Assembly (NCBI GenBank): GCA_000721275.1
Contig: JOFO01000001.1
Coordinates: 1-64,000, forward strand
Length of the DNA: 64,000 bases
DNA from: Microtetraspora glauca
GTDB taxonomy: Bacteria > Actinomycetota > Actinomycetes > Streptomycetales > Streptomycetaceae
Direction: 5' to 3'
In this document: in pieces, positions 32,317-41,206 of the stretch
Numbering within the stretch: the first letter of the stretch is position 1
Layout: every line of letters starts with the position of its first letter
Translations under genes and position numbers: made by a program
Notes under the pieces: model-generated
What the model saw: the letters and a program-made list of their open reading frames with translations, nothing else
Told to the model about the DNA's origin: nothing
Databases searched by the model: none

Positions 32317-32832
32317 GAGCTGTTTCTCCATCAGGGTGAAGGACTTCGGCGGGCCGCCGGGCTGCGGCTTGCCGTCCTTCCGGCCGACGGCGCGGTAGCC
32401 GGCCCGCTCGTAGTAGGCGGTCAGCTTCGCGTTGGCCGTCAGGCAGTCGAGCCGCAGCCGGGTGCGGCCCGCCTCGGCGGTGCGGCGCTCGGCCGCGGCC
32501 AGCAGCAGCCGTCCGGTGCCGGGCGGCGCCGCACGGTCCGTCATCAGCCGGTGGACGTACCCGGCGTCGGGCGGCTGCGGGCCCCAGGCCGCCTCGTCGT
32601 CCCACCACAGCTCCCACGCGCCGGCCACCCGCCCGCCGCTCTCCGCGAGCCAGACCTCGCCGTGCGCCATGATCCGGCGGAAGTGGTCCTCGCCCAGTTC
32701 GCCGGGGCGCCACTGGCCGGTGACGCCCCGGGAGAGCATCCAGCGGGCCGCGTCGTCGCGGAGACGCACGAGGGTGGCCAGGTCGGCCTCGCCGGCCCGG
32801 CGGTGGTGGACGAGCAGGGGAGGTGTGGTCAT
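32302..32832 (-). CDS. GNAT-family N-acetyltransferase
   Basis: 176 residues with a standard GNAT fold: VAGAWELWWDD (beta4), VHRLMTDRAAPPGTGRLLLA containing the acetyl-CoA loop in degenerate form, and LRLDCLTANAKLTAYYERAG then YRAVGRK (beta5-alpha4). The substrate is not readable. ATG at 32832 overlaps the stop of the cysteine-hydrolase gene (ATGA), so the pair is translationally coupled. The last codons (..LCPPA, stop TAG 32302-32304) lie within the IS5 remnant, so the original C-terminus may have been replaced. Confidence 0.85.
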   Translation of the reverse strand: MTTPPLLVHHRRAGEADLATLVRLRDDAARWMLSRGVTGQWRPGELGEDHFRRIMAHGEVWLAESGGRVAGAWELWWDDEAAWGPQPPDAGYVHRLMTDRAAPPGTGRLLLAAAERRTAEAGRTRLRLDCLTANAKLTAYYERAGYRAVGRKDGKPQPGGPPKSFTLMEKQLCPPA

Positions 32833-33452
32833 GCGTGCGTTCCTCGCAGCACGCCCGCCGGGACCTCCGGCGCGCCCGACGCCGGCGCCGTGAAGGCGAC
32901 GGCGGCGGCCGGGACGGTGACCTCGGCGTCGGAGCCGAGGGCGTAGGCGGCGACGCGGGAGACCACGGCCGCGGGGACGGCGTCGGCGACGCCCGGGACT
33001 TCCGGGCAGTCCTGGGTGGCGTGCGCGTCGTACGGGACGACGACCCGGTAGCCGCGGTGCAGCGCCGTACGGGCGGTGGCCTGGACGCACATCTCCGACA
33101 TCACCCCGCACACCGCGAGGGCCCGGCTGCCGTGCCGGGCCAGCAGCTCGCCGAGCCCGGTGCCGGCGAAGCCGTCGTCGTGCGGCTTGCGGACGACGGT
33201 CTCGGCCGGACCGGGCACGACCGGGTGGTGCAATTCCCAGCCGGGGGTGTGGGGTTCGTCGTCCGCGCCGGGCGGCCCGTCGTTCTGGAGGTGGACGACG
33301 AGCGCGCCGGCCGCGCGGGCGCGGGCGAGCAGCGCGGCGGTGCGGTCGACGAGGCGGGCGGCGTCGGGCACGGCGCCGGCGCCGGTGACGAAGGCCGACT
33401 GAACGTCGACGACGAGGAGCGTGTCCACGGGCGGGAGGGTCTGCGCGGTCAT
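32829..33452 (-). CDS. Isochorismatase-like cysteine hydrolase
   Basis: 207 residues. The catalytic triad of the family is visible: Asp in LLVVDVQSAF, Lys in VVRKPHDDGF, and Cys in GVMSEMCVQATAR, preceded by the cis-peptide VCGVMSE. It hydrolyses a small amide or ester (nicotinamidase/isochorismatase superfamily); with no siderophore catechol genes beside it, isochorismate is not implied. Its stop overlaps the start of the GNAT gene, so the two act from one transcript. Start ATG at 33452. Confidence 0.88.
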   Translation of the reverse strand: MTAQTLPPVDTLLVVDVQSAFVTGAGAVPDAARLVDRTAALLARARAAGALVVHLQNDGPPGADDEPHTPGWELHHPVVPGPAETVVRKPHDDGFAGTGLGELLARHGSRALAVCGVMSEMCVQATARTALHRGYRVVVPYDAHATQDCPEVPGVADAVPAAVVSRVAAYALGSDAEVTVPAAAVAFTAPASGAPEVPAGVLRGTHA

Positions 33453-33510
33453 GCCCGCATCATCACGCGCCCGGGCCCGCCCGTTCCACGGGTTTCCGGC
33501 CGCCGCCGGG

Positions 33511-33903
33511 TCAGACGGGGTGCTCCGCCCGCGCGCGGGGGCCGGACAGCAGCGGCGGCGCGGGCAGCGGGCGCAGCGCGGGCTCGGGGCGGAGCAGCTC
33601 TTCGAGGCCGGTGAGCCGGATCAGGCGGAGGACCCACGGCTGGTCGCAGACGAGCTGCCAGTGCGCCCCGCGGGCGCGGGTGCTCCGCGCGCAGTGGGCG
33701 AGCAGGCCGAGGCCGGTGGCGTCGCAGAACGCGAGCGGGCGGATGTCGACGGCGAGCCCGTCGGCCTCGCGGACGAGGGCGTCGAGTTCGGGCCGCAGGT
33801 GGCGGACGAGGACGAGGTCCAGTTCGCCGCTGAGCACGGCGACGGTCAGGGCGCCGGCGGGGCGGACGGTGAGGTGGGGGACATGACGGGGGATCAACTG
33901 CAT
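33511..33903 (-). CDS. STAS-domain anti-sigma factor antagonist
   Basis: 130 residues. The STAS pattern is LTVAVLSGELDLVLVRHLRP, LAVDIRPLAFCDATGLGLLA, and a helix VLRLIRLTGLEELL. The phosphorylatable residue of the D(S/T)(S/T)G loop is Thr in CDATGL. A Pro/Arg-rich tail of ~25 residues follows. It would bind an anti-sigma kinase and be reset by a PP2C phosphatase such as the one encoded at 15777-18068, though there is no direct link. ATG at 33903. No kinase gene is adjacent. Confidence 0.88.
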   Translation of the reverse strand: MQLIPRHVPHLTVRPAGALTVAVLSGELDLVLVRHLRPELDALVREADGLAVDIRPLAFCDATGLGLLAHCARSTRARGAHWQLVCDQPWVLRLIRLTGLEELLRPEPALRPLPAPPLLSGPRARAEHPV

Positions 33904-34215
33904 CGGACGCTCCACAGGGTGGGTCCAAGTGTCAGGTCGAGCGTGGCCGGAACGCGGGCGGGAGGGACGTTTCACCGTGTCCCCAGTCACCTGATCCGGT
34001 GAAAGGGTGTTCACGGGTCCGTCGGGCGGACGCGCGAACCCCCTGGACGGGCGTACGAGGGACGGTGACGGCCGGCGGAGCCTCCGTACGCCCGTCCACC
34101 CCCACATCCGTACGCCCGTATGCCCGTCCACCCCCGCGCGCGTACGACCGTCCACCCCGCACGCGTACGCGTCAGCCGGTCCCCTCCGCCCGACCGGTCC
34201 GCGCGCCCCGCCCCC
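33904..34215. repeat. Intergenic region with GTACGCCCGTCCACCCC repeats
   Basis: 312 bp without a supported gene. Between 34083 and 34157 there are three imperfect copies of GTACG(C/A)CCGTCCACCCC (near 34086, 34110 and 34142), with shorter GTACG echoes at 34047 and 34165. These may be decayed tandem repeats; no hairpin terminator is clear. The promoter of the STAS gene must lie at the left end. Confidence 0.55.
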
Positions 34216-35736
<1,521 letters not shown>

Positions 35737-35812
35737 CTATACGTTGAGGAGGGCGAGGAACCGGTGGTTCCCCGCCTTCGTCGTGTCCGGGCCGGGCGCG
35801 CCGCTCCCGGGG

Positions 35813-36385
35813 TCACCGCAGGTCGAGCCGCATGAGGATCCGGGGGTGTCCGGCGAGCACCGAGGTGGTGTCGGCGGCCTTCACGAAGCCGGCCCGTGCG
35901 AAGTTCTTCCGCAGCCCCGCGTACGCCATCGTCATGTCCACCCGGGCGTCGCCGTTGTCCAGCGGGTACGCCTCCACCGCCGGTGCCCCGTGGGCGCGGG
36001 CGAACTCCACGGCGCCGGCGATCAGCGCGTGGCTGAGGCCCTGCTTGCGGTGGCCGGGGCGGACCCGGACGCACCACAGCGACCAGACCGGCAGGTCGTC
36101 GACGTGCGGGATCTTCCGGCTGTGGGCGAAGGCGGTCTCCGCGCGCGGGGCGACGGCGGCCCAGCCGGCCGGTTCGCCGTCGTCGTAGGCGAGGACGCCG
36201 GGCGCGGGCTCCCGGTCGCAGAGCCCGGCGACGTACTCGCCCCTGGCCGGGCCGCGCAGCTCCCTGTTGAGCTTGGCCGGGAGGCGGTAGCTCAGGCAGA
36301 AGCAGACGTCGGCCGTGGGCGACTTGGGGCCGATCACGGCCCGGACGTCGTCGTAGACGGAGGCCGGGCGCACGACGATGGTCAT
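35813..36385 (-). CDS. GNAT-family N-acetyltransferase
   Basis: 190 residues. The beta4-alpha3 region WSLWCVRVRPGHRKQGLSHA contains the acetyl-CoA pyrophosphate loop (RPGHRKQGLS), and AVEAYPLDN then YAGLRKNFARAGFVKAADTT form the C-terminal half. Two Cys lie in TADVCFCLSYRL. The substrate is unknown. ATG at 36385. It is upstream of rox on the same strand, but the 157-bp gap holds the RAE, so it is probably a separate unit. Confidence 0.87.
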   Translation of the reverse strand: MTIVVRPASVYDDVRAVIGPKSPTADVCFCLSYRLPAKLNRELRGPARGEYVAGLCDREPAPGVLAYDDGEPAGWAAVAPRAETAFAHSRKIPHVDDLPVWSLWCVRVRPGHRKQGLSHALIAGAVEFARAHGAPAVEAYPLDNGDARVDMTMAYAGLRKNFARAGFVKAADTTSVLAGHPRILMRLDLR

Positions 36386-36463
36386 GGATCCACCCTGGCA
36401 CGGGCGATGCGCCCGCGCACCGGGTGGCGGGCGCTGGTCCGTCCGGGGGACGGGGCGCCCGGG

Positions 36464-36670
36464 TCAGACGCGCAGGGCGCGGGCCTCGAAGCGTCCTTCG
36501 CCGAGGGCCAGGACGAAGGTGACCTGCTGGCCCTCGGAGAGGGCGCGGACGCCGTCCTCGATGTCCTCGGCCCGGAAGTAGACGGGTTCCTCGGAGCCGA
36601 CGGGCAGCACGAACCCGTAGCCGGCGCGGCGGTTGAAGGACTGCACGAATCCGGTGGTGCGGTTGTCCAC
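36464..36670 (-). CDS. Cold-shock-domain-like small protein
   Basis: 68 residues. The start TTGFVQSFNRRAGYGFVLPV resembles the CSD beta1-beta2 with the RNP1-like GYGFV; YFRAEDIEDGVRALSEGQQVTFV covers the later strands. The RNP2 aromatic (VFVH) is replaced by VYFR. It is likely a single-strand nucleic-acid-binding protein or chaperone. GTG at 36670 is chosen because GAGGAGG lies 6 nt upstream; an ATG at 36697 would add 9 residues. Confidence 0.75.
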   Translation of the reverse strand: MDNRTTGFVQSFNRRAGYGFVLPVGSEEPVYFRAEDIEDGVRALSEGQQVTFVLALGEGRFEARALRV

Positions 36671-36764
36671 GGCGACCTCCTCGCTCCGGGCGCGCACGGC
36701 GCCCCACCGGATCTGTACCCCGGACGGGGCGGCCCCGCCAGCCGGGCGGGGGCCGGTGCGGCGG

Positions 36765-37682
36765 TCAGAAGACGGAGAGGCCGGTGATGGTGGTGAAGCG
36801 GTCGAGGGCGGCGACCCCGGCGACCGAGTTGCCCCGCTCGTCGAGGCCGGGGCTCCACACGCAGAGGGTGCAGCGGCCGGGGACGACGGCGATGATGCCG
36901 CCGCCGACGCCGCTCTTGCCGGGCAGGCCCACCCGGTAGGCGAAGTCGCCGGCGGCGTCGTAGGTGCCGCAGGTGAGCATGACGGCGTTGATCTGCTTGG
37001 CCTGGCTGCGGGTGAGGAGCCGGCTGCCGTCGGCGCGGATGCCGTGCCGGGCGAGGAAGCCGGTGGCGACGGCGAGGTCGGCGCAGGACGCCTCGACGGA
37101 GCACTGCCGGAAGTACTCGCGCAGCAGCGTCGGCACGGGGGTGGTGATGTTGCCGTACGAGGCCATGAAGTGGGCGAGGGCCGCGTTGCGGTCGCCGTGC
37201 TCGGTCTCGGAGGCGGCGACGTCCCGGTCGAAGTCGAGGTCGTCGTTGCCGCTCTCGGCGCGCAGGAAGTCCCGCAGCGCCCCGGAGGCGTCGCCGGTGA
37301 GACGGTGCAGCCGGTCGGTGACGACGAGGGCGCCCGCGTTGATGAAGGGGTTGCGGGGGATGCCGCGCTCGTACTCCAGCTGCACCAGGGAGTTGAAGGG
37401 GTTGCCGGAGGGTTCGCGGCCGACGTGCTCCCACAGCTCGTCGCCCTCCTTGGCGAGGGCGAGCGCGAGGGTGAAGACCTTGGTGACGGACTGGGTGGAG
37501 AAGGGCCGCTGCCAGTCCCCCACGCCGTACACGCTGCCGTCCAGCTCGGCGACGGCCATCCCGAAGCGGTGCGGGTCGCCGGCGGCGAGCGCCGGGATGT
37601 AGTCGGCGGGGCGGCCCCGGCCGACCAGGCCCTCGATCTCCTCGGCGACGCGTTCGAGGACGGGCAGGAACGGCTGCATCAT
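36765..37682 (-). CDS. glsA: Glutaminase A
   Basis: 305 residues, the normal size of the bacterial glutaminase (serine beta-lactamase-fold) family, which converts L-glutamine to glutamate plus ammonia. The catalytic Ser-x-x-Lys is in FSTQSVTKVF; NPFINAGALVV, SYGNITTPVPTLL and GLPGKSGVGGGIIAV are family signatures. The start is ATG at 37682 (MMQPF); an ATG one codon in is equivalent. It is divergent from an N-formylglutamate amidohydrolase gene, so two glutamate-producing enzymes share one promoter region. Confidence 0.95.
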   Translation of the reverse strand: MMQPFLPVLERVAEEIEGLVGRGRPADYIPALAAGDPHRFGMAVAELDGSVYGVGDWQRPFSTQSVTKVFTLALALAKEGDELWEHVGREPSGNPFNSLVQLEYERGIPRNPFINAGALVVTDRLHRLTGDASGALRDFLRAESGNDDLDFDRDVAASETEHGDRNAALAHFMASYGNITTPVPTLLREYFRQCSVEASCADLAVATGFLARHGIRADGSRLLTRSQAKQINAVMLTCGTYDAAGDFAYRVGLPGKSGVGGGIIAVVPGRCTLCVWSPGLDERGNSVAGVAALDRFTTITGLSVF

Positions 37683-37820
37683 GATCGTATTGTGCCGGTC
37701 CGGGCGGGAGGCGGTGCGGCGGCCCGGCCGTGGGGGCGCTGTCGGTGCCGGGTGCCATGATCGGCGGACCGCCCCCTCGCCCCTTCGTCTCGTCTTCGGC
37801 CTCCAGCAGGGAGAACACTC

Positions 37821-38630
37821 GTGTCCGACACCGCCTCCGCCCCGTTCCGGCTCCACCCGGGGGCCGCCGACTCGCCCGTCCTGCTCCATGTGCCGCACTC
37901 GGCGCGGGAGATACCGGGGGACGTGCGGGGCGGGATCGTGCTCGACGACGCGGCGCTCGGCCGCGAGCTGGACCACATCACCGACGCCCACACCGCACAG
38001 ATCGCCGCCCGGGCCGCCGCGGCGGCCGGCCGGACGCCCTGGCGGTTCGTGAACGGGCTGTCCCGGCTGGTGGTGGACCCCGAGCGGTTCCCGGACGAGC
38101 GGGAGGAGATGCTCGCGAGCGGCATGGGCGCGGTGTACACGCGGACCACCCACGGCGCGGAGCTGCGGCCGGACGGGTTCGACGGGCGGCCGCTGATCGA
38201 GCGGTACTTCGAGCCGTACGCGCGGGCCGTCACCGAGGCCGTCGACGGCCGGCTCGCCGCGACCGGGCGGGCGGTGGTCGTCGACGTCCACTCGTACCCG
38301 ACGCGGGCCCTGCCGTACGAGCTGCACGGCGCGGGCCCGCGACCGCCCGTGTGCCTCGGCACCGACCCCTTCCACACCCCGGCGTGGCTGCTGGAGGCGG
38401 CCCGGGAGGCGTTCGCCGGGTTCGGCGGCACGGGGACCGACAGCCCGTTCGCGGGGACGTACGTGCCGCTGCGGCACTACGGGCGGGACGCGGCGGTCAG
38501 CGCCCTGATGGTGGAGATCCGCCGCGACGTGTACATGGCCGAGCCGGGCGGCGCCGCCGGGCCCGGGCTCGGCGCCCTCGCGGACGCCCTGGCCGTGCTC
38601 GTCGACCGGGTGTCCGCGCGGGGCGCCTGA
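37821..38630 (+). CDS. N-formylglutamate amidohydrolase
   Basis: 269 residues. Family motifs are VLLHVPHSAREIP, ELDHITDAHT, FVNGLSRLVVDPERF, VVVDVHSYPTRALPYE, ADNSP-like TDSPFAGTYVPLRHYGRD, and VEIRRDVYM with the metal-binding His/Glu residues. In Hut pathways it hydrolyses N-formyl-L-glutamate to glutamate and formate. No other hut gene is present here, so the substrate could be another N-formyl amino acid. GTG start at 37821. It converges on the aminopeptidase P gene with 12 bp between stops. Confidence 0.88.
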   Translation: MSDTASAPFRLHPGAADSPVLLHVPHSAREIPGDVRGGIVLDDAALGRELDHITDAHTAQIAARAAAAAGRTPWRFVNGLSRLVVDPERFPDEREEMLASGMGAVYTRTTHGAELRPDGFDGRPLIERYFEPYARAVTEAVDGRLAATGRAVVVDVHSYPTRALPYELHGAGPRPPVCLGTDPFHTPAWLLEAAREAFAGFGGTGTDSPFAGTYVPLRHYGRDAAVSALMVEIRRDVYMAEPGGAAGPGLGALADALAVLVDRVSARGA

Positions 38631-38642
38631 CCGTCCGCCGGG

Positions 38643-40055
38643 TCAGCCGGCGACGCGGGCCATCCACTCCTCCACCTCGGCGGAGGTGCGCGGCAGGGCG
38701 GCCGACAGGTTCTCGTGGCCGTCCTCGGTGACCAGCAGGTCGTCCTCGATGCGGACGCCGATGCCGCGCCACTCCTCGGGCACGGTCAGGTCGTCGGGCT
38801 GGAAGTAGAGGCCCGGCTCGACGGTGAGGACCATGCCGGGGACGAGCACGCCGTCGACGTACTCCTCGTTGCGCGCGGTGGCGCAGTCGTGCACGTCGAG
38901 GCCGAGCATGTGGCCGGTGCCGGCCATGGTGAAGCGGCGCTGGAGGCCGAGCTCGTACACCCGGTCCACCGGGCCCTCGAGGAAGCCCCACTCGACCAGC
39001 CGGGCCGCCAGGTGCCGCTGCGCGGCCTCGTGGAAGGCCCGGTAGGGGGCGCCGGGCTTCACGGCCTCGAAGCCGGCCTGCTGGGCCTCGTACACGGCGT
39101 CGTACACCTGCCGCTGGACGGGGGTGAAGGTGCCGCTGACGGGGAGGGTGCGGGTGACGTCGGCGGTGTAGAGGGAGCGGGTCTCCACGCCGGCGTCGAG
39201 GAGCAGCAGGTCACCGGGGCGGACCGGGCCGTCGTTGGTGGTCCAGTGCATGATCGTGGCGTGGGCGCCGGCGGCGCAGATGGTGCCGTAGCCGACGGAG
39301 TTGCCCTCCAGGCGGGCGCGGCGGAAGAAGGTGCCCTCGATCCAGCGCTCCGAGGTGGCGACGGCGGTCGACAGGTCGGCGACGGCGTCGGTGAAGCCGC
39401 GGACGGTGGAGTCGACGGCCTTGCGCATCTCGCCGATCTCCCAGGCGTCCTTGACCAGGCGCAGTTCGCTGAGGACGTCGGCCAGTTCGGTGTCGCGCTC
39501 CTCGTCGGTGGTGACGGCCGCCTCCAGGGCGGCGTCGACGCCGCGGACGATCCGGGTGGGCACGCCGGCGCCGGCGGCGAGGTGTTCGGTGAGGCCGCGG
39601 ACGTCGCGGCAGGGCAGTCCGAGGACCCGCTCGGCCTCGGCGAGGGAGAGGCGGCGGCCCATCCACAGCTCGGCGGTGTAGCCGATCCAGAAGGTGTCGT
39701 CGTCGCGGCCGTCGCGCGGCAGCACGTAGCAGTGCGCGTCGTGGCCGCCGTCGGCGCGCGGCTCCAGGACGAGCGCGCAGTCGCGGGCCTGGTCGCCGGT
39801 CATGTGGACGTAGGCGGAGTGCGGACGGAAGGGGTAGGTGTCGTCGTTCGAGCGGACCTTGAGGTTGCCGGACGGGACGACCAGGCGCTCGCCGGGGAAG
39901 CGGGCGGACAGCGCGGCGCGGCGGGCGGCGGCGTACGGCGCCTGCTCGGCCTCGGTCAGGTCGTGCCGCTCGGTGTCGGCCCAGCCGGTCCGCATGAGGG
40001 CGGACAGCTCCTCGGAGATGCCGTTGTACAGGCCGTTCTTGCGACCCTTCGCCAC
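38643..40055 (-). CDS. pepP: Xaa-Pro aminopeptidase (aminopeptidase P)
   Basis: 470 residues. The creatinase-like N-domain (about 45-200, with VHMTGDQARDCALVLEPRAD) precedes the pita-bread metallopeptidase. Metal ligands are visible: Asp in LLLLDAGVE and TADVTRTLPV, His in MAGTGHMLGLDVHD, Glu in LTVEPGLYF and GVRIEDDLLV. It removes N-terminal residues preceding proline. Streptomyces members often appear as the larger PepP. GTG at 40055 behind GGAG is preferred. It is divergent from a LuxR-type regulator. Confidence 0.95.
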   Translation of the reverse strand: MAKGRKNGLYNGISEELSALMRTGWADTERHDLTEAEQAPYAAARRAALSARFPGERLVVPSGNLKVRSNDDTYPFRPHSAYVHMTGDQARDCALVLEPRADGGHDAHCYVLPRDGRDDDTFWIGYTAELWMGRRLSLAEAERVLGLPCRDVRGLTEHLAAGAGVPTRIVRGVDAALEAAVTTDEERDTELADVLSELRLVKDAWEIGEMRKAVDSTVRGFTDAVADLSTAVATSERWIEGTFFRRARLEGNSVGYGTICAAGAHATIMHWTTNDGPVRPGDLLLLDAGVETRSLYTADVTRTLPVSGTFTPVQRQVYDAVYEAQQAGFEAVKPGAPYRAFHEAAQRHLAARLVEWGFLEGPVDRVYELGLQRRFTMAGTGHMLGLDVHDCATARNEEYVDGVLVPGMVLTVEPGLYFQPDDLTVPEEWRGIGVRIEDDLLVTEDGHENLSAALPRTSAEVEEWMARVAG

Positions 40056-40203
40056 GTCGTGCTCCTTCGTCGTGAGGTCTGGGGGAACCGCCGGTCGTCG
40101 GCGGCTCACGGACCGTAGCCCGCCGCGCGGGCCGGTGGGGCCCAGGAGTGCCAGTGGCACTGATCGGACACGGGTGGGGTTCGGGGCGGTGAGAATGGGG
40201 GCC

Positions 40204-41187
40204 ATGGCGAACGCGAGACTGGGCGAGGCGCTGCGGCTGCTGGGCCTCGGCGAGGCGGCGGCGCGGGTGTACGACGCGCTGCTGGAGCGGGCCCCGGCGC
40301 CGCTGGACGCGATCGGCGCGGCGGCCGGGCTCGACGGGCCGGCGCTGGAGGAGGCGTACCGGGAGCTGGTCGACGCGGGGCTGGCGAGCGCGGCGGCGGA
40401 GCGCGGCGACCCGGTGGCGCCGGTGCCGCCGGCGGCGGGCCTGGAGATCCTGGGCCGGCACCGGGCGGCGGAGCTGGACGAGTCCCGGATCACGGTGGGC
40501 GGCGCCTTCGAGGCGTTCCGGCGGCAGCGGCTCGCCGCGCACGGCGACGACCTGGTGGAGGTGGTGACCGGGGAGGCGATCGGGCCGCGGATGCGGCAGG
40601 CGTGGGCAAGCGCCCGGCAGCAGATCCGGCAGCTGGACTCGCCGCCGTACTTCCCGCTGCCCGGCGCGACCGACGACGCGCTGGCGACGCTCGCCCGGGG
40701 CGTCACCCAGCGGGTGGTCTACTCGCGGGCGTCGCTGGAGCAGCCGGGGCATCTGGAGGGGGCGATCGAGCCGGTGATCGCGGCGGGCGAGCAGGCCCGG
40801 GTGCTGCCGTCCGTGCCGGTCAAGCTGGTGATCATCGACGACGCGTACGCGCTGGTGTCGCTGTCGATCCGGGAGGCCGACGTGTTCACCACGATGCTGG
40901 TGGTGCAGCCGTGCGGGCTGTTCTCGGCGCTGGTGGCGCTCTTCGAGCAGTCCTGGCGGGACGCGCTGCCCTTCCACGGCCGCACCGCGCTCCCGGGCGG
41001 GCTGCCGCCGGCCGACCGGCGGCTGCTGTGGCTGCTCGCCGGGGGCGCGGCGGACGAGGTGATCGCCCGGGAGATCGGCGTCAGCCGCCGCACCCTCTTC
41101 CGCCGCGTCCAGGTCCTCATGGCCCGGCTGGGCGCGACCAGCCGGTTCCAGCTGGCGCTCCAGGCGCAGCGGCACGGCTGGCTCTGA
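40204..41187 (+). CDS. TrmB/LuxR-type transcriptional regulator
   Basis: 327 residues. The N-terminus resembles a TrmB-like winged helix (LRLLGLGEAAARVYDALLER, APLDAIGAAAGLDGPALEEA, YRELVDAGLA). The middle is a ligand or phosphatidyl-like domain (TQRVVYSRASLEQPGHLEGA, VKLVIIDDAYALVSL). The C-terminus is a LuxR HTH (ADRRLLWLLAGGAADEVIAR, EIGVSRRTLFRRVQVLMARL). This TrmB-LuxR layout is common in Streptomyces, often of unknown target. ATG at 40204; ATG 40195 is an alternative. It is divergent from pepP across 148 bp. Confidence 0.85.
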   Translation: MANARLGEALRLLGLGEAAARVYDALLERAPAPLDAIGAAAGLDGPALEEAYRELVDAGLASAAAERGDPVAPVPPAAGLEILGRHRAAELDESRITVGGAFEAFRRQRLAAHGDDLVEVVTGEAIGPRMRQAWASARQQIRQLDSPPYFPLPGATDDALATLARGVTQRVVYSRASLEQPGHLEGAIEPVIAAGEQARVLPSVPVKLVIIDDAYALVSLSIREADVFTTMLVVQPCGLFSALVALFEQSWRDALPFHGRTALPGGLPPADRRLLWLLAGGAADEVIAREIGVSRRTLFRRVQVLMARLGATSRFQLALQAQRHGWL

Positions 41188-41206
41188 CCCCCCGGGCCGG
41201 GCCGGG

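Noticed and set aside
32829..33452. Isochorismatase as part of a catechol siderophore pathway
   Set aside because: No entA/B/C/E-type or NRPS genes are nearby; the protein is a general cysteine hydrolase coupled to a GNAT.
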